From positions 1 to 64,000 of the forward strand of contig VGES01000009.1 in NCBI GenBank assembly GCA_016869765.1: a stretch of 64,000 nt of DNA. Direction: 5' to 3'. The position numbers and the translations under genes were made by a program. The notes under the pieces are model-generated. The model had not been told where the DNA came from and did not search any database. It was given only the letters and a program-made list of their open reading frames with translations. Below are positions 1-9,685 of the stretch, one piece after another. How positions within the stretch are numbered: the first letter of the stretch is position 1; each line of letters opens with the position of its first letter. This DNA comes from Alphaproteobacteria bacterium (lineage in GTDB: Bacteria > Pseudomonadota > Alphaproteobacteria > SHVP01).

Positions 1-79
1 GCCATTCGGCGGCGTCTGTTTCATCGGTCTCATCCTCATCCCCTTCAACGGTGACGATGAGCCGAAAATCCTCCGCTAG

Positions 80-424
80 CCAAACACATCAATCTGTCTC
101 AGGGGTGCTGACGGGGAACAGATCATCGGCGAGTCCGGGAACTTTCCCGAGTTGGCTCGCTTCTACTATCGCAACGTCGTTCGCCGGGTGCTGACCGTCA
201 TCGCGGGGATCATCGAGCGCGGCATCGCGCAGGGCGAATTTCGCCGCGACATCGACCCACGCGCCGCGGCCCCGCTGGCAATGGCCCCACTTCTGATGGC
301 GGCGATTTGGCGGCAGGCCTTCGAGCGCCACGCGGCCGGCGACCTCGACGTGGCGGCCATGCTGACGACGCACGTTCAGGTGTTTCTCCGAGGTTTGCGT
401 GCTGAAGCAGGAGGTCGTCCATGA
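80..424 (+). pseudogene. TetR-family regulator, C-terminal fragment (HTH missing)
   Basis: The frame is open from just after a stop at 77-79. From about nt 119 it reads like the ligand-binding C-terminal half of a TetR regulator: a GESGNFPELARFYYR segment followed by amphipathic helices. There is no helix-turn-helix domain upstream. The preceding in-frame 25 codons (2-79) read as the hydrophobic tail of an unrelated, unidentified protein ending in DDEPKILR. The only usual start codon in the TetR part is TTG at 152, which would give a 90-residue protein unable to bind DNA. The end overlaps the HlyD gene start (ATGA, 421-424), as for an authentic cecR/ybhGFSR-type regulator-efflux operon. I infer a 5'-truncated regulator, from deletion, recombination or mis-assembly. 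Confidence 0.6.
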
Positions 425-1389
425 GCTGGATCGATGGGGCGTTCGCTTGGGTTCAGGGCGCCGTCGCGGCGATCGGCCTCACGCTCTTCGGGGCCGCCAC
501 GCCGTCCGGCGTGATTCAAGGGTATGTCGAGGGCGAGTACGTTCGCGTCGGCCCGTCCGAGCCCGGCACGATCGACCAGGTGTTCGTCCGCCGCGGCCAG
601 CGGGTCGAGGCGGCCCAGCCGCTGTTCGCGCTCGAAGCCGTCCGCGAGCGTGCGGCGCGCGATGAAGCCGCCGCGCGGCTCGCCAACGCCAAGGCTGTGC
701 TCGACAACCTCCAGAAGGGACGTCGGGCCAGCGAAATCGCCGCCATGGAGGCCCAGAAGGATCAGGCCGATGCGTCGCTCCGTCTGACCGAAGCGCAACT
801 GCGGCGCACCGAATCGTTGGCGCTCGTCAACGTCGCGGCGGTCGATCGATTGGATAGCGCCCGTGCGGCCGTCGAACGCGATCGGGCCCGGGTGGCCGAA
901 ATGTCGGCGCAGATTGCGACCGCACGCCTGGCCGCGCGGACTGACGAGGTCCGCGCCGCCGAGGCGCAGGTGACGGCCGCGGACGCCGCGCTTCGCCAAG
1001 CCGAATGGCGCTTGGGGCAACGGGCGGTGATCAGCCCGGTAGCGGGCGTGATCACCGACGTGCCGTTTCGCGTCGGCGAGTTCGTGAACATCGCCGCGCC
1101 GATCGTCTCGATCCTGCCGGCGGATCACATCAAGGTGCGGTTCTTTGTGCCGCAGGCCACGCGCGGACAGTTGAGCCTGGGCCAGGACCTGACGATCGCC
1201 TGGGATGGCGGCCGGGCCGAGGGCTATCTCGCCTACCTCGCCGACACCGCGGAGTTCACGCCGCCGATCCTCTACACGCGCGAGCAACGCCAGAAGTTCG
1301 TGTTCCTGGCGGAAGCGCGCCTGCGCCGCCCCGATCCGACGCTGCATCCCGGACAACCCGTCGAGGTCACCCTGTCATGGCCGAAGTAG
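421..1389 (+). CDS. HlyD-family periplasmic adaptor of an ABC efflux system (YbhG-like)
   Basis: 322 residues. One N-terminal hydrophobic segment (about residues 9-28) anchors the protein. It is followed by a lipoyl/biotinyl-like half (GTIDQVFVRRGQRVEA, about 50-65), a long Ala/Arg/Glu-rich coiled-coil hairpin (about 75-195), the second lipoyl half (RAVISPVAGVITDV) and a beta-barrel domain. The C-terminal TPPILYTREQRQKFVFLAEAR segment is typical of YbhG-type adaptors. It would link the inner-membrane ABC pump to an outer-membrane channel; none is encoded here. The start overlaps the TetR remnant by ATGA and the end overlaps the ATPase gene by 13 nt, so translation is coupled. The exported substrate is unknown. 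Confidence 0.9.
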   Translation: MSWIDGAFAWVQGAVAAIGLTLFGAATPSGVIQGYVEGEYVRVGPSEPGTIDQVFVRRGQRVEAAQPLFALEAVRERAARDEAAARLANAKAVLDNLQKGRRASEIAAMEAQKDQADASLRLTEAQLRRTESLALVNVAAVDRLDSARAAVERDRARVAEMSAQIATARLAARTDEVRAAEAQVTAADAALRQAEWRLGQRAVISPVAGVITDVPFRVGEFVNIAAPIVSILPADHIKVRFFVPQATRGQLSLGQDLTIAWDGGRAEGYLAYLADTAEFTPPILYTREQRQKFVFLAEARLRRPDPTLHPGQPVEVTLSWPK

Positions 1390-2321
1390 CGCCCGAAGAC
1401 CTCGTCATCGACGTCCGTGGCCTGACCAAGCGGTTCGGCGATCGCACCGTCGTGCGCGACGTCGCGTTGCGCGTCCGGCGTGGCGAGATCTTCGGGTTCC
1501 TCGGTCCCAACGGCAGCGGCAAGACCACGACCATTCGCATGCTGTGCGGTCTGCTCGAGCCCAGCGCGGGCGAGGGCCAATGCATCGGCTACGACATTCG
1601 TCGCGATACCGCCGCGATCAAGCGCCAGGTCGGCTACATGACCCAGCGCTTCAGCCTCTATGAAGATCTGACGATCCGCGAAAACCTCGCGTTCATCGCC
1701 CGGCTCTATGGCATGAGGGGGCGTCGCGCGGCCGTCGATCGCACCTTGGAGCGGCTCGGGCTCACCGCGCGCCAGCACCAGCCGGCGGGGCAGTTGTCGG
1801 GCGGATGGAAACAGCGCCTGGCGCTCGCCTCCTGTGTCATGCACGAGCCCAAATTGCTGTTGCTCGACGAACCGACCGCCGGCGTCGATCCCAAGGCCCG
1901 TCGCGAGTTCTGGGACGAAATTCATGCGCTGGCGCACGGCGGCCTCACGGTCCTGGTCTCGACTCACTACATGGACGAAGCCGAGCGCTGCCATCGCATC
2001 GGATACATTTTCAATGGGCGCCTTCTCACCGAAGGTTCGGTGGCCGACGTCGTGCGCGACAGTGGCCTCGTTACCTGGAGCGTCGAGGGGGCCTCGCTCG
2101 CCCCATTGCGGGCCCGGCTGAGCGGCCGCGCGGGCATCGACATGGTGGTGCCCTTCGGCGCGGTGCTCCACGTCGCGGGCAGCGACGAGGCCCGACTCGC
2201 TGCGGCAATCGCGCCGTTCCGGGACGATCCCCTGCTCCGTTGGACGCGCAGCCCGGCGACGCTCGAAGACGTGTTCATCCGTTTGATGTCGGCGGCCAAC
2301 GGTGAGGGGGCTCGACCATGA
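1377..2321 (+). CDS. ABC transporter ATP-binding protein (YbhF-like)
   Basis: 314 residues. The ATG at 1377 lies inside the end of the HlyD gene and is preferred over upstream in-frame starts, which only read through the adaptor in another frame. Walker [10 protein letters not shown] is at residues 43-51. The signature LSGGWKQR is the variant usual in YbhF-type ATPases. Walker B is LLLLDEPTAGVDP and the H-loop is STH. A C-terminal domain (about 225-314) ends in a TLEDVFIRL segment common to drug and lipid exporters. Only one nucleotide-binding domain is present, whereas E. coli YbhF carries two in tandem, so a homodimer is expected. The stop overlaps the permease start (ATGA). Confidence 0.92.
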   Translation: MAEVAPEDLVIDVRGLTKRFGDRTVVRDVALRVRRGEIFGFLGPNGSGKTTTIRMLCGLLEPSAGEGQCIGYDIRRDTAAIKRQVGYMTQRFSLYEDLTIRENLAFIARLYGMRGRRAAVDRTLERLGLTARQHQPAGQLSGGWKQRLALASCVMHEPKLLLLDEPTAGVDPKARREFWDEIHALAHGGLTVLVSTHYMDEAERCHRIGYIFNGRLLTEGSVADVVRDSGLVTWSVEGASLAPLRARLSGRAGIDMVVPFGAVLHVAGSDEARLAAAIAPFRDDPLLRWTRSPATLEDVFIRLMSAANGEGARP

Positions 2322-3451
2322 GGTTCTTCGCCTGGGGCCGCTTCGTCGCGATGGTGGTGAAGGAGTTCACCCAGATGCGACGGGATCGCATGACTTTCGC
2401 GATGATGATCGGTCTGCCGCTGGTGCAACTCGTTATCTTCGGCTTTGCCATCAACATGGACCCCAAGCACCTGCCAGCGGCGGCGATCGTCGCCGATGCC
2501 TCGCCGTTCGGACGCTCGATCCTGGGGGCGATGGAGAACTCCGGCTACTTCGCCGTGACTCATCTTGCAACAAGCGAAGCCGAGGCCGACGACTGGCTGC
2601 AACGTGGCAAGGTGCAGTTCGTCGTGTCGATCCCCGCCGACTTCTCGCGGGCGCTGCTGCGCGGCGAGCGTCCCGCGATCCTCGTCGAGGCCGACGCGAC
2701 CGACCCCTCGGCCACGAGCAACGCGATCGCGGCGCTCGAAGGGCTCAATCGCACGGCGTTGCAGCACGATCTGGTCGGCGGCCTCGCCGGCCTGAAATCG
2801 GGGCCGCCGCCCTTCGAGGTGCGCATCCATCGTCGCTACAACCCCGAGGGCTCGACGCAATACAACGTCGTTCCCGGTCTCATCGGCGTCATCCTGACGA
2901 TGACCATGGTGATCATGACGGCGCTTGCCGTCACGCGCGAACGTGAGCGCGGCACCATGGAGGCGCTCTTGGCGACCCCGGTGAGCCCGCTCGAGGTGCT
3001 GATTGGCAAGATCGTGCCCTACATCCTCGTGGGTTTCATTCAGGTCACGATCGTGTTCGTCGTCGCCCGCCTGCTGTTCGACGTACCGATGCTGGGCTCC
3101 TCCATCGTTTTCGGCGCCGTCGTGCTGCTGTTCATTGCCGCCAATCTCGCGGTCGGCATCACCTTCTCGACCGTCGCACGCAATCAGCTCCAGGCGATGC
3201 AGATGGCGATCTTTTTCTTCCTGCCTTCGATCATGCTCTCGGGTTTCGTCTTTCCGTTCCGCGGCATGCCGACCTGGGCACAGGCGATCGGCGAGGTGCT
3301 GCCGCTGACGCATTTCTTGCGCATCGTGCGCGGCGTCATGCTCAAGGGCACCGAGTGGACGCATGTCATGCCCGACGTCTGGCCGCTCGCGGCCTTCCTG
3401 TTGGTCGCGGTAACCATCGCGCTCGCCCGCTATCGGCGCACGTTGGACTAG
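2318..3451 (+). CDS. ABC-2 type permease (YbhS/YbhR-like)
   Basis: 377 residues. One N-terminal transmembrane helix (about 22-42) is followed by a large periplasmic domain (about 45-185) and five or six clustered C-terminal helices (about 186-370) with the family ERERGTMEALLATPVSPLEVLIGK motif region between the first two. E. coli-type systems have two permease genes (ybhS and ybhR); only one is present here, so the transporter probably has a homodimeric membrane part. It is the last gene of the four-gene efflux run. It is followed by 218 bases without a gene before gyrA; I see a candidate gyrA promoter there and no clear terminator. Confidence 0.9.
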   Translation: MRFFAWGRFVAMVVKEFTQMRRDRMTFAMMIGLPLVQLVIFGFAINMDPKHLPAAAIVADASPFGRSILGAMENSGYFAVTHLATSEAEADDWLQRGKVQFVVSIPADFSRALLRGERPAILVEADATDPSATSNAIAALEGLNRTALQHDLVGGLAGLKSGPPPFEVRIHRRYNPEGSTQYNVVPGLIGVILTMTMVIMTALAVTRERERGTMEALLATPVSPLEVLIGKIVPYILVGFIQVTIVFVVARLLFDVPMLGSSIVFGAVVLLFIAANLAVGITFSTVARNQLQAMQMAIFFFLPSIMLSGFVFPFRGMPTWAQAIGEVLPLTHFLRIVRGVMLKGTEWTHVMPDVWPLAAFLLVAVTIALARYRRTLD

Positions 3452-3543
3452 GCGCTTTGCGCCGCCCGGCCGACGGCTTCGCGCTGGTCCCGAAAACGGG
3501 CCGTAAGCCTCTGGGCCAAAACGAAAAATCGGGAGAAAAACAC

Positions 3544-3572
3544 TGGGAAAATCGGCCGTGGCTGGTTATACT
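3544..3572 (+). promoter_or_regulatory. Candidate gyrA promoter
   Basis: TATACT at 3567-3572 matches a sigma70 -10 element at five of six positions. The best -35 at 17-bp spacing, TGGGAA (3544-3549), is weak (three of six). It lies about 100 nt upstream of the gyrA start, in the 218-nt gap after the permease gene. Placement is inferred from sequence alone. Confidence 0.35.
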
Positions 3573-3669
3573 GCCCGGTGTCTTTTCGGCTTGTGGTGAC
3601 CGTCGTTTTCGCAGTTGCGAAATGCTCCGGAGAAGGTCCTGCCGGCCGGTGTAACGCGTTCAACCCATC

Positions 3670-6444
3670 TTGACGATCAGCCCCGACCAAGAAACCCCGC
3701 CGCCTCCGCCGCCGAGCGACCACGTCGCGCCGGTGACGATCGAAGAGGAGATGCGGAAGTCATACCTCGACTACGCGATGAGCGTAATCGTGTCGCGGGC
3801 GCTACCCGACGTGCGCGATGGGTTGAAGCCGGTGCATCGGCGCATCTTGTTTTCGATGCACGAAAACGGCTTCGATTGGAACAAGCCCTACCGCAAGTCG
3901 GCGCGTGTCGTCGGCGACGTCATGGGCAAATACCACCCGCACGGGGACCAGGCGATCTACGACGCCATGGTGCGCATGGCGCAGGAGTTCTCCATGCGCC
4001 TGCCCCTTCTCGACGGGCAGGGCAACTTCGGCTCGATGGACGGCGATCCACCGGCGGCGATGCGTTACACCGAGATCCGCATGGGTCTGCCGGCCCATGC
4101 GTTGCTCGAAGACATCTACAAGAACACCGTCGATTTCCACGACAACTACGACGCCACCGCGCAGGAACCGCTGGTGTTGCCGGCACGGTTCCCCAACCTC
4201 CTGGTCAATGGCGCCAACGGCATCGCCGTCGGCATGGCGACCAATATTCCGCCGCACAACCTGGGCGAGGTGATCGACGCCTGCTGCGCCTATGTCGACG
4301 ATCCCGGTGTGACTGTCGAGGCCCTGATGGAGCTGGTGAAGGGGCCTGATTTCCCGACCGGCGGCACCATCCTCGGGCGATCGGGCATCCGCGAAGCGTT
4401 CCTCACCGGGCGTGGCAGCGTCGTCGTGCGCGCCAAGGTGCATACCGAAGACATCGGTCGGGATCGCGTCGCCCTCGTCGTCACCGAGATACCGTTTCAG
4501 ATCAACAAATCGCAACTCGTCGAGCAAATCGCCGAGGTCGCCCGTGATAAGCGCGTCGAAGGCATCGCCGACCTGCGCGACGAGTCCGATCGCGACGGCG
4601 TGCGCGTCGTGATCGAGGTGCGCCGCGACGTCAATGCCGACGTCGTGCTCAACCAGCTGTTCCGCTTTACCCGCCTACAGACCTCCTTCGGCGTCAACAT
4701 GCTGGCGCTCTCCGGCGGGCGTCCGGGGTTGATGAACCTGAAGGAGCTGGTCGCGGCGTTCATCGATTTCCGCGAAGAGGTCATCACCCGGCGCACCAAA
4801 TTCGAACTCGGCAAGGCGCGCGAACGCGCCCAGGTGCTCGTCGGTTTGGCGATCGCCGTCGCCAACATCGACGAGGTCATCGCGATCATCCGCAAGGCCA
4901 AGGACCCGGCGACGGCGCGCGCGGCGCTGACGTCGCGTGACTGGCCGGCGGCCGACATCGAGCCGCTGGTGGCGCTGATCGACGATCCGAGCCAGCGCAT
5001 CAAGGGCGGCGTGTACCGCCTGTCGGACGAACAGGCCAAGGCCATCCTCGATCTTCGCCTCCAGCGCTTGACCGCCCTCGGGCGCGACGAGATCGCCGAG
5101 GAACTGAAGGGCTTGGCCGAGCGCATCCGCGAACACCTCGAGATTCTCAAGAGCCGCCCCAAGCTGATGGCGATCCTGCGCGGCGACCTGGTCGAGATGC
5201 GCGAGAAGTTCGCGACCCCGCGCATGACCGTCATCGAAGAGTCCTTCGTCGAACACGAAGAAGAGGACCTGATCCAGCGCGAGGAAATGGTCATCACCGT
5301 GTCGCACGCCGGCTATATCAAACGCGTGCCGCTGTCGGCCTACCGTGCCCAACGCCGTGGCGGACGCGGGCGCTCGGCGATGAGCACGCGCGAAGAGGAT
5401 TTCGTCACCAGCGTTTTCGTCGTCAACACCCACACGCCGGTGCTGTTCTTCTCCTCGACCGGTCAGGTCTACAAAATGAAGACCTACCGGCTGCCGCTCG
5501 GTACGCCGCAGGCTCGCGGCCGGCCGATGGTGAACCTCCTGCCGCTCTCCGAAGGGGAAACGATCGGCACTTTGTTGCCGCTGCCCGAGGACGAGTCGCG
5601 GTGGAACGACCTGCATGTGATGTTCGCGACGGCCCAAGGCAACGTGCGGCGCAACTCACTCTCCGATTTCTCGCACATCATGGCGAGCGGCAAGATCGCG
5701 ATGAAACTTGACGATGGTGATCGCATCATCGGGGTGCAGATCTGTCAGGAAGACCATGACATCCTGCTCGCGGCGCGCGGCGGCAAGTGCGTGCGCTTCC
5801 CGGCGAACGGCGTGCGGGTCTTCAAGAGCCGAACCTCGACCGGCGTGCGTGGCATGAAACTGGCCGAGGGCGACGACGTCGTCAGCATGTCGATCGTCCG
5901 CCACGTCAAGGTCGAGATCGAGCAGCGCGAGGCCTATTTGCGTTACCGCAATGCCGTGCGCCGCGGGGACATCACGGATGCCGAGGGCCGACCGCTGGTG
6001 GCGCCGCTCGACGCGGCCGTCATGGCCGACATGGAGCAGAACGAGGAGTTCCTCCTGACGGTCACCGAAAACGGCTTCGGCAAGCGCACGTCGGCCTACG
6101 AGTACCGCATTACCAGTCGCGGCGGCTCCGGCGTGACCAACATCGAGACGTCGGAGCGCAACGGCCACGTCATCGCGTCGTTCCCCGTCGCGAACGAGGA
6201 CCAGATCATGCTGGTCACCGATGGCGGCAAACTGATTCGCATGCCGGTGGCGGACATCCGCATCGCCGGCCGATCGACCCAGGGCGTCACGCTGTTCAAG
6301 ACCGCCGAAGACGAGAAGGTCGTCTCGGTGGCGCGCCTGGCGGAGGGCGAGGACGAGCACGAGGGACGCAACGGCGAATCGGTTTCGGCGGATACCGCCG
6401 TCGACGATGCCGAACCGTCCGAAGGCGAGGGAGACGGGGCATGA
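3670..6444 (+). CDS. gyrA: DNA gyrase subunit A
   Basis: 924 residues, a normal length for alphaproteobacterial GyrA. The N-terminal breakage-reunion domain carries the catalytic tyrosine Tyr133 (AAMRYTEIR), followed by coiled-coil and C-gate regions and a six-bladed C-terminal domain. The GyrA box QRRGGRG identifies it as gyrase A rather than ParC. An extra segment in the C-terminal domain around [16 protein letters not shown] is the insertion usual in Alphaproteobacteria. The start is TTG at 3670; an in-frame stop at 3652 excludes anything earlier, and no convincing Shine-Dalgarno precedes it. The quinolone-contact position equal to E. coli Ser83 is Gln94 ([10 protein letters not shown]), while Asp87 is kept (Asp98). 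The tail is acidic. The stop overlaps coaD (ATGA). Confidence 0.98.
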   Translation: MTISPDQETPPPPPPSDHVAPVTIEEEMRKSYLDYAMSVIVSRALPDVRDGLKPVHRRILFSMHENGFDWNKPYRKSARVVGDVMGKYHPHGDQAIYDAMVRMAQEFSMRLPLLDGQGNFGSMDGDPPAAMRYTEIRMGLPAHALLEDIYKNTVDFHDNYDATAQEPLVLPARFPNLLVNGANGIAVGMATNIPPHNLGEVIDACCAYVDDPGVTVEALMELVKGPDFPTGGTILGRSGIREAFLTGRGSVVVRAKVHTEDIGRDRVALVVTEIPFQINKSQLVEQIAEVARDKRVEGIADLRDESDRDGVRVVIEVRRDVNADVVLNQLFRFTRLQTSFGVNMLALSGGRPGLMNLKELVAAFIDFREEVITRRTKFELGKARERAQVLVGLAIAVANIDEVIAIIRKAKDPATARAALTSRDWPAADIEPLVALIDDPSQRIKGGVYRLSDEQAKAILDLRLQRLTALGRDEIAEELKGLAERIREHLEILKSRPKLMAILRGDLVEMREKFATPRMTVIEESFVEHEEEDLIQREEMVITVSHAGYIKRVPLSAYRAQRRGGRGRSAMSTREEDFVTSVFVVNTHTPVLFFSSTGQVYKMKTYRLPLGTPQARGRPMVNLLPLSEGETIGTLLPLPEDESRWNDLHVMFATAQGNVRRNSLSDFSHIMASGKIAMKLDDGDRIIGVQICQEDHDILLAARGGKCVRFPANGVRVFKSRTSTGVRGMKLAEGDDVVSMSIVRHVKVEIEQREAYLRYRNAVRRGDITDAEGRPLVAPLDAAVMADMEQNEEFLLTVTENGFGKRTSAYEYRITSRGGSGVTNIETSERNGHVIASFPVANEDQIMLVTDGGKLIRMPVADIRIAGRSTQGVTLFKTAEDEKVVSVARLAEGEDEHEGRNGESVSADTAVDDAEPSEGEGDGA

Positions 6445-6962
6445 GCGGGCGGCGCATTGGGCTCTATCCAGGGACGTTCGATCCGATCACCAACGGCCAC
6501 CTCGACATCATTCGCCGTGCAACCCGGCTGGTCGATCACCTGGTCATCGGGGTCGCCGGCAATACCGGCAAAGGACCGATGTTCGGCCTCGACGAGCGAT
6601 TGCAGATGGTGCGGGACGAGGTCGCCAGCCTGACGGTCAACCACGGAGCTACGATCGAGGTCCGCCCGTTCAACAACCTGTTGATGCACTTCGCCAAGGA
6701 CGTCGGCGCCAGCATGATCGTTCGCGGCTTGCGCGCGGTCTCGGACTTCGACTACGAGTTCCAGATGGTCGGCATGAACGCCCGCCTCAATCCGGCGATC
6801 GAGATCGTGTTCCTGATGGCCTCCGAAAACCAACAGTTCATCGCCTCTCGGCTGGTCAAGGAGATCGCGATCCTTGGCGGCGATGTGGCAAGCTTCGTTC
6901 CGCCCCGCGTGCTCGCGCGGCTGAACGCCGTGGTCGCCAAGCGCGGGCGTGCCGCGCCTTAA
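6441..6962 (+). CDS. coaD: Phosphopantetheine adenylyltransferase
   Basis: 173 residues. It transfers AMP from ATP to 4'-phosphopantetheine to form dephospho-CoA, the penultimate step of CoA synthesis. The nucleotidyltransferase motif TNGH is at residues 17-20 within [12 protein letters not shown]. The downstream [15 protein letters not shown] and [14 protein letters not shown] segments form the phosphopantetheine and ATP sites. It is translationally coupled to gyrA by a 4-nt ATGA overlap, an arrangement common in Alphaproteobacteria, and is followed after 26 nt by the isomerase gene. Confidence 0.97.
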   Translation: MSGRRIGLYPGTFDPITNGHLDIIRRATRLVDHLVIGVAGNTGKGPMFGLDERLQMVRDEVASLTVNHGATIEVRPFNNLLMHFAKDVGASMIVRGLRAVSDFDYEFQMVGMNARLNPAIEIVFLMASENQQFIASRLVKEIAILGGDVASFVPPRVLARLNAVVAKRGRAAP

Positions 6963-6988
6963 CCGATCCGCCAACCTCAGGCTTCATC

Positions 6989-7462
6989 ATGGAAGACACT
7001 CTCTTTCTCGATCTCAAGAACGGTCGCGTCGTCATCACGATGCGCCCCGATCTCGCTCCCAAGCACTGCGCGCGCATCAAGGAATTGGCCCGCGCCGGGT
7101 TCTATGACGACACGCCCATCCACCGGGTAATCGACGGGTTCATGGCCCAGATGGGCGATCCCACGGGTTCGGGCAGCGGCGGTTCGGACAAACCCGACCT
7201 CAAGGCCGAGTTCAGCGAAGAGGCGCACGTGCGCGGTATCTGCTCAATGGCGCGGACGCCGGATCCGGACAGCGCCAACTCCCAGTTCTTCATCATGTTG
7301 GGGGACGCGCCCTACCTCGACGGCCAATACACGGTCTGGGGGGCCGTGAGCACCGGCATGGAGCACGTCGACCAGATCAAAAAGGGTGGCGGGCGCGACG
7401 GGCTCGTGCGGACGCCGGATCGTATCGTTCGACTGCGCGTCGCCGTCGACGTCAAGGAGTAA
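6989..7462 (+). CDS. Cyclophilin-type peptidylprolyl isomerase, cytoplasmic
   Basis: 157 residues with no signal peptide, so a cytosolic cyclophilin of the PpiB size class. The catalytic arginine lies in FYDDTPIHRVIDGFMAQMGD, and the active-site segments SQFFIMLGDAPYLDGQYTVWG and the preceding MART are present. It catalyses cis-trans isomerisation of Xaa-Pro bonds. The ATG at 6989 is chosen because it gives the family N-terminus. It is in the same transcriptional run as coaD (26-nt gap) and queA (24-nt gap). Confidence 0.95.
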   Translation: MEDTLFLDLKNGRVVITMRPDLAPKHCARIKELARAGFYDDTPIHRVIDGFMAQMGDPTGSGSGGSDKPDLKAEFSEEAHVRGICSMARTPDPDSANSQFFIMLGDAPYLDGQYTVWGAVSTGMEHVDQIKKGGGRDGLVRTPDRIVRLRVAVDVKE

Positions 7463-7486
7463 GGGCACGGCCGTGCCGGCGGTGCC

Positions 7487-8518
7487 GTGACCCTCGCCGA
7501 TTTCGACTACGACCTTCCGCGCGAGCGGATCGCGCTACGTCCGGCCGAACCACGCGACGCGGCGCGCCTGCTGGTCGTCGGGCCGACCCTCGAAGATCGA
7601 TGGATTCGCGATCTCCCCGCTCTGCTGCGACCGGGCGACCTGCTGGTGGCCAACGACACCGCCGTGTTCCCGGCGCGCTTGCGCGGTCGGCGGGGCGCGG
7701 CGGCGATCGAGGTCACCTTGTTGCGGCCGTTGGCGGAACGTCCGACGGTCTGGAACGCGCTCGCCCGTCCCGCGAAGCGGCTAAAAGTGGGCGACCTCGT
7801 CGAGTTCGGGGATCGGCGAGCCGAGGTGCTCGCGCGCCGGGGCGGCGAGGTCGACCTCGAATTTTCTCTGGATCCCGAGGCGGTGATCACGCTCGCGCGC
7901 GGGCAGGGCGAGGTGCCGCTGCCGCCCTATATCGAGCGGGCGCGTCCGACTGATCGCCGCGACACCGACGACTACCAGACGATCTTTGCACGACGCGTCG
8001 GTGCGGTAGCGGCACCGACGGCCGGACTGCATTTTACGCACGACCTGCTGAATCGGCTGCGCGACACCGGCGTCGAGCGGGTCACGGTGACGCTGCACGT
8101 CGGCGCGGGAACATTTCTTCCGATCCAGGGCGACAGCCTCGACGCCCACGTCATGCACGCCGAGTGGGGCGAACTCTCGCCCGACGTCGCGGCCCGCATC
8201 GAAGAGGTGAAAGCGCGGGGCGGAAAGATCGTCGCCGTCGGCACGACCAGCGTGCGCCTCCTCGAAACGGCGGCCCGCGAGGACGGGCGCCTGCGGCCCT
8301 TTTCGGGCGACACGACGCTGTTCGTGAAGCCGGGGTTCCGCTTCCGCGTGGTCGATCGTATGGTCACCAACTTTCATCTGCCTCGTTCGACTCTTCTGGT
8401 GTTGGTCAGCGCCTTCGCCGGAGCGGAGCGCGTTGCCGCCGCCTATCGTCATGCCATCGCCTCGGGATATCGCTTCTATTCCTACGGCGATGCCTGCCTG
8501 TTGGATCGTGCCGCATGA
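7487..8518 (+). CDS. queA: S-adenosylmethionine:tRNA ribosyltransferase-isomerase
   Basis: 343 residues, close to the usual length. QueA uses the ribosyl moiety of SAM to convert preQ1 in tRNA to epoxyqueuosine. Family hallmarks are the N-terminal [25 protein letters not shown] region, the PLPPYIER segment, [19 protein letters not shown]-like [14 protein letters not shown], and the C-terminal [19 protein letters not shown]. The start is GTG at 7487. The stop overlaps the tgt start by ATGA, so the two consecutive queuosine-pathway enzymes are made together. Confidence 0.97.
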   Translation: MTLADFDYDLPRERIALRPAEPRDAARLLVVGPTLEDRWIRDLPALLRPGDLLVANDTAVFPARLRGRRGAAAIEVTLLRPLAERPTVWNALARPAKRLKVGDLVEFGDRRAEVLARRGGEVDLEFSLDPEAVITLARGQGEVPLPPYIERARPTDRRDTDDYQTIFARRVGAVAAPTAGLHFTHDLLNRLRDTGVERVTVTLHVGAGTFLPIQGDSLDAHVMHAEWGELSPDVAARIEEVKARGGKIVAVGTTSVRLLETAAREDGRLRPFSGDTTLFVKPGFRFRVVDRMVTNFHLPRSTLLVLVSAFAGAERVAAAYRHAIASGYRFYSYGDACLLDRAA

Positions 8519-9636
8519 CCGTGGCATTCGCGATCGAGGCGGCAGACGGGGCGGCGCGCCGAGGTCGCCTGACGCTGGCACACGGCAGTGTGGCAACCCC
8601 GGCGTTCATGCCGGTCGGCACCGCGGCGACCGTCAAGGCGCTCACGGTCGAGCAAATCCGCGCGACCGGTGCCGAGATGGTGCTGTGCAACACCTACCAT
8701 CTGATGCTGCGACCCGGCGCCGAACGGATCGCGGCACTCGGCGGGCTGCATCGCTTCATGAACTGGGGCGGCCCGATCCTGACCGATTCGGGTGGCTTCC
8801 AGGTGATGTCGCTCGCCCAACTCCGGGCCATCGACGAGGACGCGGTGACGTTTCGATCGCACATCGACGGGTCGAGCCATCGACTGACCCCTGAACGCTG
8901 CATCGAGATCCAACGCCTGCTCGGGGTCGACATCGCCATGGTCTTGGACGAGTGCACGTCCTATCCGGCGACGATCGAGGTTGCCCGAGAATCGATGGCA
9001 CGCTCGATGCGCTGGGCCGGGCGCTGCCGGCGCGCGTTCGCCGACCGCCACGGTCATGGCTTGTTCGGAATCGTGCAGGGTGGGGTCCACCCCGAACTCC
9101 GCCGCGAGTCGGCAGAAGCGCTGCGTGCGATCGGGTTCGACGGCTACGCCATCGGTGGCTTGGCCGTGGGCGAGGGCCAGGACGAGATGCTACGGGTGAT
9201 CGAGGCGACGGTGCCGCACCTACCGGCAGAACAACCGCGGTATCTGATGGGAGTCGGCAAGCCCGACGACATCGTCGAGGCAGTGCGCCGCGGCGTCGAT
9301 CTGTTCGACTGCGTGCTGCCGACGCGCTCCGGCCGCACCGGTCAGGCCTTTACGTGGGACGGCCCGCTCAACCTCAAGAATGCGCGCCACGCCGACGATC
9401 CTCGACCGCTCGATGAGCACGCCGACAGTCCGGCCTCACGCGACTATAGCCGCGCCTATCTCCATCATCTCGTGAAGGCCAACGAGATACTGGCGTCCGT
9501 GCTCCTCACTTGGCACAACGTGGGCTTCTATCAGGCGTTGATGCGCGAATTGCGTGCCGCCATCGCCGGGCATCGGCTCGCGGCGTTCGCCCAAGCCTTC
9601 CTCTCCCGATACCGCGCCTCGTCTCCCGCCGTTTGA
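8515..9636 (+). CDS. tgt: tRNA-guanine transglycosylase lacking the zinc cysteines
   Basis: 373 residues. It should exchange guanine-34 of GUN-anticodon tRNAs for preQ1. The catalytic general acid/base Asp lies in [10 protein letters not shown] and the nucleophile Asp in [15 protein letters not shown]. The substrate loop IVQGG and the GLAVGEG segment are present. The structural zinc site is abnormal: where bacterial enzymes have C-x-C-x2-C after the PLD motif, this protein reads [14 protein letters not shown], giving Ala303, Ser305 and Ser308. The fourth ligand, a His in SRAYLHHL, is retained. The rest of the fold aligns without gaps, so this is substitution, not a frameshift. I infer a zinc-free TGT; activity is likely but untested. 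It is the last gene of the gyrA run. Confidence 0.93.
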   Translation: MTVAFAIEAADGAARRGRLTLAHGSVATPAFMPVGTAATVKALTVEQIRATGAEMVLCNTYHLMLRPGAERIAALGGLHRFMNWGGPILTDSGGFQVMSLAQLRAIDEDAVTFRSHIDGSSHRLTPERCIEIQRLLGVDIAMVLDECTSYPATIEVARESMARSMRWAGRCRRAFADRHGHGLFGIVQGGVHPELRRESAEALRAIGFDGYAIGGLAVGEGQDEMLRVIEATVPHLPAEQPRYLMGVGKPDDIVEAVRRGVDLFDCVLPTRSGRTGQAFTWDGPLNLKNARHADDPRPLDEHADSPASRDYSRAYLHHLVKANEILASVLLTWHNVGFYQALMRELRAAIAGHRLAAFAQAFLSRYRASSPAV

Positions 9637-9685
9637 CCCGCCTCGGGTGGCCGCTATCATGGCGCTCCCGTTTACGGAGACCGCC

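Noticed and set aside
1967-3364. Long minus-strand frame (465 codons) across the ABC permease gene
   Set aside because: His/Arg/Asp-rich composition typical of antisense GC-rich reading; the plus strand encodes clear ABC proteins.
3670-6444. Topoisomerase IV subunit A (parC)
   Set aside because: A GyrA box (QRRGGRG) and the gyrase-type C-terminal domain with coaD downstream identify gyrA.
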